DNA of 5,276 nucleotides, taken from NCBI GenBank assembly GCA_020050475.1, contig JAGVKP010000044.1:1-5276 (forward strand), written 5' to 3'. This DNA is from Candidatus Babeliales bacterium. GTDB taxonomy: Bacteria > Babelota > Babeliae > Babelales > JACPOV01. A program made the position numbers and the translations under genes. Under the pieces are notes generated by a model that worked only from the letters and a program-made list of their open reading frames with translations, did not search any database and was not told where the DNA came from. Of the stretch, positions 1 to 5,276 are shown piece after piece; position 1 is the stretch's first letter, and each line of letters opens with the position of its first letter.

Positions 1-85
1 CTGCAGCTTGAACTTTTTTTCATCGCTTCACCATTTAAGCAGCAACGCGTGCTTCCATGGCTCAAAAAAGCAACAAAAACAAGTG

Positions 86-115
86 TTAATACGCTGGTTA
101 TTTTTTTCATATAAT
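86..115 (+). promoter_or_regulatory. Candidate sigma70-type promoter of the operon
   Basis: A perfect -10 box, TATAAT, lies at 110-115. The best -35 match is TTAATA at 86-91, four of six bases of the TTGACA consensus, with an 18-base spacer. Transcription would start near 121-123 and give an untranslated leader of about 145 bases before the DUF721 start at 266. The -10 box is clear and the -35 is only fair. It is the best promoter I can find for the three-gene operon, but in A/T-rich DNA such a box can arise by chance. Confidence 0.4.
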
Positions 116-204
116 ACTCGATTTGTTAGAGTGACAAATAAGATCAAAACTGAAAAAATAATACGGCATTTTCGTGATTTGCTCAAGAGACGCATCTTTT
201 TAGA

Positions 205-233
205 TTGATCATATTCGGCGATCTGCTTACACT
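205..233 (+). promoter_or_regulatory. Weaker alternative promoter close to the first gene
   Basis: TTGATC (205-210, four of six bases of TTGACA) and TACACT (228-233, four of six of TATAAT) are separated by 17 bases. Use of this promoter would start transcripts near 240 and leave a leader of about 25 bases. Both boxes are imperfect, so it is offered only as an alternative to the TATAAT promoter further upstream. Confidence 0.18.
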
Positions 234-265
234 GAGCTGAGCACAACTTTTTACCGCCGATCATT

Positions 266-697
266 ATGCCAGAACAGGTTCATTCTCTTATCACCGCACT
301 TTTGCCTGACGAACACCAATGGAAACTAAAATTACTCACCCAATGGCAAACTATTATGGGCAATTTGCATGCGCACGTCACTATTGAAAAAATAACGGAG
401 GATACACTGTATCTTGGCGTATTTAATTCAAGCTGGCTGCAAGAATTATATCTACTCTCCCCATTGCTTTGCGAAACAATCAATAAAAATCTGGATCGCG
501 CGCGCATCAAACAGCTACGCTTTAAGCAAGTTGCGCGAAAAAAAAAAAAGACGGTATCAGATACTCAGACTTTCAAACCAGTTGTCGCAGTTTCAGTATC
601 TGAAAGAGAAAAACGACATCTTGAAAAAGTAAAGGACCCTGAACTTCGTCAAGCGCTGCAGCTTTTTTTAATACGATGCAAAAGGGAGCATTCATGA
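266..697 (+). CDS. DUF721 family protein (DciA-like)
   Basis: This 143-residue protein matches the DUF721 pattern. It has a conserved Trp and Gly in the N-terminal part (W27, G32 in a W-x-x-I-M-G stretch), then a short strand leading into the motif NSSWLQEL (54-61), then N73 and an I-x-x-L-R-F strand (81-86). A lysine-rich linker (91-95) follows, and then a charged helical tail (about 112-142, with D-P-E-L-R) of a kind seen in other DUF721 proteins. Known family role: DciA is the widespread bacterial factor that helps load the replicative helicase DnaB, and is presumed to act in the cytoplasm. That role is carried over here by family only. The ATG at 266 is the best start because it begins right before the conserved region, but it lacks a clear Shine-Dalgarno sequence. 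The stop TGA (695-697) overlaps the ATG of the next gene. The linker is encoded by a run of 12 A. The family call is firm; the exact function is less sure. Confidence 0.85.
   Translation: MPEQVHSLITALLPDEHQWKLKLLTQWQTIMGNLHAHVTIEKITEDTLYLGVFNSSWLQELYLLSPLLCETINKNLDRARIKQLRFKQVARKKKKTVSDTQTFKPVVAVSVSEREKRHLEKVKDPELRQALQLFLIRCKREHS
538..549 (+). repeat. Homopolymer run of 12 A inside the DUF721 gene
   Basis: Twelve consecutive A bases encode the end of Arg91 and most of four Lys codons (92-95). They lie at the junction between the conserved DUF721 domain and the C-terminal tail. Runs of this length are known sites of polymerase slippage, in both DNA and RNA. One alternative frame after the run stops at 630-632. 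The frame as given is intact through the tail to the stop that overlaps the next start, so the 12-A length looks like the in-frame version. Confidence 0.9.
683..688 (+). promoter_or_regulatory. Ribosome binding site deciding the TPR gene start
   Basis: AGGGAG lies five bases before the ATG at 694 and inside the last codons of the DUF721 gene. An in-frame ATG at 676 sits upstream of this site and has only a T-run and no Shine-Dalgarno sequence before it. The site therefore favours 694, which also gives the ATGA stop/start overlap and puts the hydrophobic segment at the very N-terminus. Confidence 0.7.
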
Positions 698-2268
698 ATT
701 GGCCAATTTTTATCCTGCTAGCCGGATGGACCATATCGGTTTATCAATCGATCACCTGCACACCACCGCAGCATTTTCATGATGCCCCGGTTAATCACTT
801 TCATCTGTATCTCTGGGGTTATTATAACGATCTTGGCTCTCGCCATCAGATAGCGCGCGATTGCTATGAAACAATTTTACGTACGGGGGGTGCCCACTAT
901 ACGTACGCCGGTTACGTGCGGCATCTTTTAAGTACACAACAATTTCAAAAAATTCTTTCGCTCATTCCATCGCTCGATTCACTTTTTAGCCAACAGCTTG
1001 ATATTCAACTCATTATTATCAAAGCGCTTGAAGCGCAAGGCAAGCATCCTCAGGCTGATAAACGCGTTATGGCTCTCGTTAACCAACATCCTGACAATGC
1101 CGAGCTGGTATACTATGCAGCAGCAGCTTTTGTGCGCGGCAATAAAGCTTCAGATGCCTTAGTGGTCATTGATCGCTTTTTACACAATAAGCCGGAAAAA
1201 TTATCACATTTTCTTTTTCATTTTTTAAAGGCCCAAATTCACGTACAACTAGGAGAAAAAAACCAAGCGCTCTCCTGTGTCGAAAAATGCGTAGACCTTA
1301 ATCCCCACTTTGAGCAAGGCTGGCTTCTATCTGCACTTTTACATGAACTGGCTGGCAAAATAGATCAAGCAATCGTCGGCTATCGAAACTTTTTAGCAAT
1401 CGTCGGGCACGATAAAATGGTAGAGCAACAGATTCTCAATTTGATGATCAAGAAAGAGCAACAAAAACTGCTGCCGCTGAATGATTCTCTTTTTGATCAA
1501 GCGCTGAAGCTTTATCATCAGCGAGATTTTATCGGTTCTCTGAACGCAATCAATAGCCATCTTGAAACGAGCGTATCTGATCTGCCTGCACAATTTTTAA
1601 AAATAGAACTTCTCTGTTCGCTTTCCAAAGCTTCCCGTGCCGTAGAGATTATCAAACAATGGATTGTCAAAGAACCAGAAAGTAGTCATTGGTACTATCT
1701 GCTGTATCTTTTATCTTTATCAACAACAGAAAAAAAGCATATCGATCTCGTGCTCCACTCATTGGCTCAACGATATCCAACTAATATCCTACCGCGTCTT
1801 TATCAAGCGCAACGCGCACTGAACGAAAATGAATACGAGTCTGCTCTTGCATACCTGGACCGAGCAGAAAAAGGCGCTCATGAACCGCTAGCAATTGCGC
1901 AAATTGAATACCAAAAAGCGGTTATTTATTTCGCGCAGGGAGACTGGCTCAAAATGCACAATGCGCTGCAAGCATCGCATCAAAGCAAAAAAGATTTTGC
2001 ACCCGCGCATCATTTCTATGCTTACTATTACGCACGGCATGAAAAAGATTTTAAAAAGGCGCAGCACTATCTTGATCAAGCGCTCGCGCTTGATGATTCA
2101 AATACCTCTTTTTTGCACACACAAGCCCGCATTTGGTACAAGCAAAAGGAGTATCACAAAGCACCGCATCTTGTGAGTTACCAATCCCCGCACAAGCTGC
2201 CGCGGCTCAAATATGTCGACAAACTCCAAAATAAATACCGGCAACACAAAGAAAGTATTCATTCATGA
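694..2268 (+). CDS. Exported or membrane-anchored TPR-repeat protein
   Basis: This is a 524-residue protein read from the ATG at 694; an in-frame ATG at 676 would add six residues but has no ribosome binding site. The N-terminus has a hydrophobic stretch (about residues 4-20) that could be an uncleaved anchor or a signal peptide. Cys22 follows it, but the preceding S-I-T is not a good lipobox. The rest is nearly all helical and shows degenerate tetratricopeptide repeats: about 102-135, 136-168, 171-204 (ending D-L-N-P), 205-238, 297-328, 402-434 and 435-470 (with A-x-x-Y-L-D-x-A-L-x-L-D). A partial helix follows at 471-490, then a basic tail. TPR arrays bind other proteins, so a scaffold or assembly role at the envelope is likely, but no partner can be named. 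The gene overlaps both neighbours by four bases, so it is probably coupled to DUF721 upstream and MurG downstream. The TPR call is firm; the role is unknown. Confidence 0.8.
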   Translation: MNWPIFILLAGWTISVYQSITCTPPQHFHDAPVNHFHLYLWGYYNDLGSRHQIARDCYETILRTGGAHYTYAGYVRHLLSTQQFQKILSLIPSLDSLFSQQLDIQLIIIKALEAQGKHPQADKRVMALVNQHPDNAELVYYAAAAFVRGNKASDALVVIDRFLHNKPEKLSHFLFHFLKAQIHVQLGEKNQALSCVEKCVDLNPHFEQGWLLSALLHELAGKIDQAIVGYRNFLAIVGHDKMVEQQILNLMIKKEQQKLLPLNDSLFDQALKLYHQRDFIGSLNAINSHLETSVSDLPAQFLKIELLCSLSKASRAVEIIKQWIVKEPESSHWYYLLYLLSLSTTEKKHIDLVLHSLAQRYPTNILPRLYQAQRALNENEYESALAYLDRAEKGAHEPLAIAQIEYQKAVIYFAQGDWLKMHNALQASHQSKKDFAPAHHFYAYYYARHEKDFKKAQHYLDQALALDDSNTSFLHTQARIWYKQKEYHKAPHLVSYQSPHKLPRLKYVDKLQNKYRQHKESIHS

Positions 2269-3305
2269 CTCGTATCATATGCGTTGCCAGCGGTTCAGGG
2301 GGTCATATCATTCCCTGTCTAACGATTGCCGAACGTGAGCGGAAAATAAGACCTGATCTTCAGGTTGTTTTTGTTACCTCACGTAAAAAACTTGATGCAG
2401 ATTTAGTAGTTTCGCATCCTGTCGTTACACATGCTCATTTACAATCGTTATTTTCGTGCTCGCTCTGGCATTTTTGGAACTATCCTCGACTCTTTTTTAA
2501 TCTTATGCACAATTTTTATACAGCATACGTACTCTTGTCTCAGCATAAACCACTCAAGATTGTAAGCATGGGCGGCTTTATTTCAATCCCGATTTGTCTG
2601 GCAGGATGGTTGCAGGGCATACCGATTGAACTTTATGAACTGAATGCGATTCCGGGCAAAGCAGTTCGGCTCCTTTCTTTTTTTGCACAACGCATATTTA
2701 TCTGTTTTACATCAGCAAATCGGTATCTCAAAAGCGAAAAATGTATTTTTACTCCGTACCCAATCAGATTTGATACGCTCGTAAAAAATGGATTGCGATC
2801 CACTGACAAGCAAAAAAAGACCATGCTTATTCTCGGCGGTTCGCAAGGCTCGCAGTTCATAAATACCTTTTTTACTGAGTGGCTTTCTCACCACAAAGAT
2901 CTTCTGCAATTTTTTGACATACTGCATCAAGCCGGGACCGCTCATGCGCAAAAGATTAAAAATTTTTATGCTCATCATCAGATTGAGGCAACCGTTTTTG
3001 ACTTTGCTGATAACATCTGTGAGCTTTACCAACAGGCTGATTTAGTTATCTGTAGATCCGGCGCTGGCACTCTTTTTGAGCTCCTGTTTTTTGAAAAAAA
3101 ATGCATCACTATTCCTCTTGAAGGAGTTGCCGGCGATCATCAGTCGGCAAATGCCCACGCATTAACGCAGCAGTATCCCCACTTAGTGACCGTACTTACT
3201 CAAAAAGAGTTACTCAACGATCCGGAGATTTTTATGTTTGCTCTCACGATGATTTTTGATCAGGATGGCCAGCTATCTGGCTTTGAACCCAAACCATACA
3301 CATAA
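2265..3305 (+). CDS. murG: MurG-family glycosyltransferase, atypical and slightly short
   Basis: MurG transfers GlcNAc from UDP-GlcNAc to lipid I to make lipid II on the cytoplasmic side of the membrane. This 346-residue protein has the two-domain GT-B motifs in order: the N-terminal glycine loop S-G-S-G-G-H (9-14), M-G-G-F-I-S-x-P (102-109), Y-E-L-N-A-I-P-G (124-131), the C-domain loop GGSQGS (191-196), the nucleotide-sugar site C-R-S-G-A-x-T-x-x-E (263-272), and D-H-Q-x-x-N-A (291-297). Oddities: the family's usual H-E-Q-N is Y-E-L-N here; the usual G-N-P-[VI]-R is Y-P-I-R (165-168); and only about 53 residues follow D-H-Q, against roughly 70 in E. coli, so the last helix may be missing. 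The start is the ATG in the ATGA overlap with the TPR gene; a weak AAAGAAAG lies upstream, which suggests coupled translation. The gene ends TAA followed at once by TAG. No other mur gene is visible. It could be a MurG-like enzyme with another acceptor. Confidence 0.82.
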   Translation: MTRIICVASGSGGHIIPCLTIAERERKIRPDLQVVFVTSRKKLDADLVVSHPVVTHAHLQSLFSCSLWHFWNYPRLFFNLMHNFYTAYVLLSQHKPLKIVSMGGFISIPICLAGWLQGIPIELYELNAIPGKAVRLLSFFAQRIFICFTSANRYLKSEKCIFTPYPIRFDTLVKNGLRSTDKQKKTMLILGGSQGSQFINTFFTEWLSHHKDLLQFFDILHQAGTAHAQKIKNFYAHHQIEATVFDFADNICELYQQADLVICRSGAGTLFELLFFEKKCITIPLEGVAGDHQSANAHALTQQYPHLVTVLTQKELLNDPEIFMFALTMIFDQDGQLSGFEPKPYT

Positions 3306-5146
3306 TAGTTCGTCCCCGCGCTGCGCAGCAACGGGGCATTTTTAAGGCTTATTGGCCCGGTTAAAAACATCTCGAGCATACGTTGGCCTTGTGTCGTCAG
3401 GGCACGCGACTGATTTGAAGCCGCAGGATCAACAAAAACTTCCTTGTTGCCATGGCTCATCAAATAGTTTTTTACCTGTGCTGCTACCCCTAACGAATCT
3501 TTTTTATAAGCGACAATCCAGTTTTTGATTAATCCGGAAAGTTCACCAAACACCTCTTTTTTTAAAACCACGGCACCGGATTCATCTTTAGTATAAGAGT
3601 TATCATCAAGATACAGCGCGTTCACCAGCTGATCTATTTTAAGCTGCGGTGCCGGGACCAGGTAATAAAAAACGGCATTGCTATCAACACCTGTCGGAAA
3701 AAAAACATCAGAAAACAAAAGATAACCGGTCAATCCAGTTCGGGCTGGATCTTTTGGATCATTATCAACAATAATGCCATTCGTTGAAGGTTTGATCACC
3801 GAAAGATCAATGCGCTCTCCTGCAAGACCGGATTGATCATAAGCAGTTGGCGTGACGAGCTTGCCGGTCGTTAATCGATTCAAAAATTGGCGTGCTTTTT
3901 TTTCATCATTTGTTTGCAATGAAACACCGTAAAGCACTGCCTGCTTTTCGCTCAACCGTGGCCTAACGATGGTAAATTTTCCGACAGTTCCCGGATCAAC
4001 TTTTTTTTGAATAGACCAATCGGCCGTCTGGTATGCTACCCAGAATGACTCAGGTGCATCAAAATAAACTGAATCTTGCTCAGTATCTTTGGCAGCGGAT
4101 GCCTGCATTTTTTGCAATTGCGCTGCTGATTGGTACCACACAAGGCACGGTACCGGATTGATATCACGGATGAGGCCTGAAGTTGGCTGCGTAAAATTAC
4201 CTATAGACAACCCTTGCATCGTCGCTTTTGGCGTCGGTTGCGCATCATAAATTTCGTAGGTATACAGCATCGGCCCGGCAGGATCATATTTTTTTGTCGC
4301 ATCATTGTAGGCAACATTACCGATCCCTTCTGACAAAATCGGAATTTGATCAATCGTTTTGCCGGCTAACTTAAAATCAAAAAACCGTTTTTCATTTCCG
4401 CTCGGTCGAATCGAAGTGCCAGAACCGGCAAGCGATTGTAATGTATTGAAGGTGAGCGATTCAAGCGTTACGTCATATTTTATGCCATCTTTGGCAAAAT
4501 GGAGTTGCACATCCTTTGAAGAACTGTTGTAAAAAGATGCCAAGAAATCAGTCGTTGCCGTTTTAATGCCAAGATACTCTGCTTTTATTTGCGATTTACT
4601 TGAGTACGCGCGATAAAAGTAGATGTTATCATCATCCTTGGCCCACGGATAAATCTCTTTATTTAAAATTTGAAACTGCCCCGATTGCGGTGCAAGCTTT
4701 TCAAGATCACTCACTGGTGAAGTAAAATACGGATTAAAGTTTTTGTTAGCAGGATCAGCAAAAAGAACAACGCGTAGATACAGTTGTTGATTCAAAAAGT
4801 TTGATCCTGTATTGGTAAAGCCTCTCAGCATTTGCGCATTGTAAAAATCCTCAGGGATATTGACTCCCATTGCTGGCACGACACGCTGCTGCCCCACAAG
4901 CAAAAATACCGGTGTATCATTCCACACTTGATAACTATAGTGATAATCCGCCGTCACAATACCAACGCTTTGTCCCATTCCTTTTAAAAAACCGGATGCT
5001 CCATCACTGACATTTTTTGTGGAGTTAACAAACTGATTTTTAAGATTATCCCATTTTTGGTCGCTTGATTGACTCGTCGACTGGCCTGAGCATTTAAAAA
5101 TTATACTCAGCAGAAAAAAAAAATTAATCGCCGCACGTTTGTTCAT
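3260..5146 (-). CDS. Large secreted protein of unknown function
   Basis: I do not recognise this 628-residue protein. The N-terminus is a typical export signal: basic start (K3, R4), hydrophobic core (about 5-17), then K-C-S-G-Q-S. Cys19 is preceded by I-F-K, which is not a good lipobox, so cleavage by the ordinary signal peptidase near residues 21-25 seems likelier than lipidation. The mature part is rich in Asp, Asn, Ser, Thr, Tyr and Pro, has only one more Cys (334), and has no clear second membrane segment. A Y-x-V-W-N-D-T-P-V stretch (72-80), alternating polar and hydrophobic residues and many turns suggest beta-rich domains; the C-terminal third (about 500-605) looks more helical. I see no catalytic motif. 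The ATG at 5146 has a strong AAGGAG five bases upstream. The gene is convergent with murG and overlaps its end. It is probably an envelope or secreted protein of this lineage. Confidence 0.8.
   Translation of the reverse strand: MNKRAAINFFFLLSIIFKCSGQSTSQSSDQKWDNLKNQFVNSTKNVSDGASGFLKGMGQSVGIVTADYHYSYQVWNDTPVFLLVGQQRVVPAMGVNIPEDFYNAQMLRGFTNTGSNFLNQQLYLRVVLFADPANKNFNPYFTSPVSDLEKLAPQSGQFQILNKEIYPWAKDDDNIYFYRAYSSKSQIKAEYLGIKTATTDFLASFYNSSSKDVQLHFAKDGIKYDVTLESLTFNTLQSLAGSGTSIRPSGNEKRFFDFKLAGKTIDQIPILSEGIGNVAYNDATKKYDPAGPMLYTYEIYDAQPTPKATMQGLSIGNFTQPTSGLIRDINPVPCLVWYQSAAQLQKMQASAAKDTEQDSVYFDAPESFWVAYQTADWSIQKKVDPGTVGKFTIVRPRLSEKQAVLYGVSLQTNDEKKARQFLNRLTTGKLVTPTAYDQSGLAGERIDLSVIKPSTNGIIVDNDPKDPARTGLTGYLLFSDVFFPTGVDSNAVFYYLVPAPQLKIDQLVNALYLDDNSYTKDESGAVVLKKEVFGELSGLIKNWIVAYKKDSLGVAAQVKNYLMSHGNKEVFVDPAASNQSRALTTQGQRMLEMFLTGPISLKNAPLLRSAGTNYYVYGLGSKPDSWPS
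3314..3343 (+). terminator. Rho-independent terminator of the DUF721-TPR-murG operon
   Basis: CCCCG (3314-3318) pairs with CGGGG (3332-3336). Between them lies a perfect palindrome, GCTGCGCAGC (3320-3329), which can extend the hairpin. A run of five T follows at 3339-3343. The hairpin starts nine bases after the murG stop and is more GC-rich than its surroundings, as expected of an intrinsic terminator. On the minus strand no T-run follows the hairpin, so it acts only on rightward transcription. It lies inside the coding region of the opposing gene (its codons about 601-611). Confidence 0.6.
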
Positions 5147-5151
5147 ACCTT

Positions 5152-5157
5152 CTCCTT
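5152..5157 (-). promoter_or_regulatory. Strong ribosome binding site of the secreted-protein gene
   Basis: Read on the minus strand, AAGGAG lies five bases before the ATG at 5144-5146. It fixes the start, which also places a signal peptide at the N-terminus. It is the strongest Shine-Dalgarno sequence of the four genes. Confidence 0.75.
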
Positions 5158-5267
5158 GGCAAACACCATGGCAACTAGGTTACAACTAAAAAAATAAACC
5201 CTGCAACGATTACGCGCTCGCCATACCTCTCAATTAAACGAGAATAGACAGCGCACTCTGATCAGCT

Positions 5268-5273
5268 AAGGAG
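5268..5273 (+). promoter_or_regulatory. Probable ribosome binding site of a gene beyond the right edge
   Basis: AAGGAG lies three bases before the end of the window. A start codon a few bases further on would give normal spacing, so a rightward gene may begin just outside the window, divergent from the secreted-protein gene. Only the six-base match supports this. Confidence 0.35.
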
Positions 5274-5276
5274 CAC

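Larger units (their letters stand above)
1..265. other. Left-edge non-coding region, probably the operon leader
   Basis: I see no convincing gene here. One plus-strand frame is open from the left edge to a stop at 206-208, so the tail of an upstream gene cannot be excluded. The predicted peptide is basic, rich in Phe, Ser and His, resembles no family I know, and would have a promoter-like TATAAT box inside it. A 78-codon minus-strand frame (28-264) lacks a Shine-Dalgarno sequence and also looks spurious. The stretch is rich in A and T runs, as expected of intergenic DNA, and holds the two promoter candidates listed separately. An inverted repeat, TCGGCG (215-220) and CGCCGA (255-260), lies just before the first gene. 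Confidence 0.5.
5147..5276. other. Intergenic region, probably divergent
   Basis: These 130 bases separate the leftward secreted-protein gene from the right edge. They hold the minus-strand ribosome binding site at one end and a plus-strand AAGGAG at the other, so promoters for two divergent genes may lie between them. I looked for paired -35 and -10 boxes on both strands and found no match good enough to call. A T-rich tract on the minus strand (complement of about 5187-5198) is the only notable composition feature. Confidence 0.45.

Noticed and set aside
8..208. Plus-strand open frame of 66 codons from a TTG
   Set aside because: It has no ribosome binding site, odd composition and no resemblance to a known family, and it contains the TATAAT promoter box. 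The tail of an upstream gene remains possible because the frame is open to the left edge.
28..264. Minus-strand open frame of 78 codons
   Set aside because: It has no Shine-Dalgarno sequence before its ATG, its start abuts the DUF721 start, and its product looks like random translation of A/T-rich DNA.
1..665. Repeated CTGCAGCTT near a T-run at 1-9 and 657-665
   Set aside because: A nine-base match, one copy in coding sequence and one upstream, with unlike flanks; most likely chance.
676..693. Earlier in-frame ATG at 676 for the TPR gene
   Set aside because: It lacks a ribosome binding site, while the ATG at 694 has AGGGAG at good spacing, overlaps the upstream stop as ATGA, and puts the hydrophobic segment at the N-terminus.
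747..759. Possible lipoprotein Cys22 in the TPR protein
   Set aside because: The residues before it (S-I-T) do not fit the usual lipobox, so a plain anchor or signal peptide is more likely.
3200..3212. Minus-strand GAGTAACTC followed by five T, considered as a terminator for the leftward gene
   Set aside because: The stem is only three or four base pairs with almost no loop, too weak to call.
3268..3281. Hairpin GCCAG/CTGGC with a four-base loop inside the gene overlap, considered as a terminator for the leftward gene
   Set aside because: It lies before the stop of the leftward gene and no T-run follows on the minus strand. The stem is only five base pairs.

Overview
This is a bacterial window of moderately low G+C content with four protein-coding genes packed almost without gaps. 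Three genes run rightward as a tightly overlapping operon: a DUF721 (DciA-like) protein, an exported or membrane-anchored TPR-repeat protein, and a MurG-family glycosyltransferase. One long gene runs leftward and meets the operon tail to tail. It encodes a 628-residue protein with an export signal that I do not recognise. The gene style (lysine- and phenylalanine-rich proteins, ATGA stop/start overlaps, a TPR protein next to a divergent MurG, a large secreted orphan) would fit a reduced, possibly host-associated lineage such as Candidatus Dependentiae (TM6). That placement is a guess from general style. No rRNA or diagnostic marker is present.

Layout. Positions 1-265 hold no convincing gene. 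They contain a candidate sigma70-type promoter with a perfect TATAAT at 110-115 and a second, weaker candidate nearer the first gene. The DUF721 gene (266-697) carries a 12-A run. Its stop overlaps the start of the TPR gene at 694, where a Shine-Dalgarno sequence decides the start. The TPR gene (694-2268) overlaps the murG gene (2265-3305) in the same way, and both junctions use the same nine bases, CATTCATGA. A GC-rich hairpin plus T-run at 3314-3343 looks like the operon terminator. It lies inside the 3' coding end of the opposing gene, and the two coding regions themselves overlap by 46 bases (3260-3305). The leftward gene (3260-5146) starts with a strong AAGGAG ribosome binding site. The last 130 bases are an intergenic region ending in another AAGGAG on the plus strand, which suggests a divergent gene starting just beyond the right edge.

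How the genes may work together. The overlaps imply one mRNA and translational coupling for DUF721, TPR and MurG. DUF721/DciA proteins are linked to loading of the replicative helicase. MurG makes lipid II on the inner face of the cytoplasmic membrane. The TPR protein is probably held at or across that membrane and could be a scaffold. A functional link between the three is inference only. The MurG keeps most family motifs but has a Tyr where the usual His of the HEQN motif sits, and it has a short C-terminus, so its exact activity is open. I saw no CRISPR array, tRNA, rRNA, insertion sequence or clear mobile element. I also saw no strong sign of a new defence or other multi-gene system. The most unusual items are the secreted orphan, the atypical MurG, and the terminator buried in the opposing gene.
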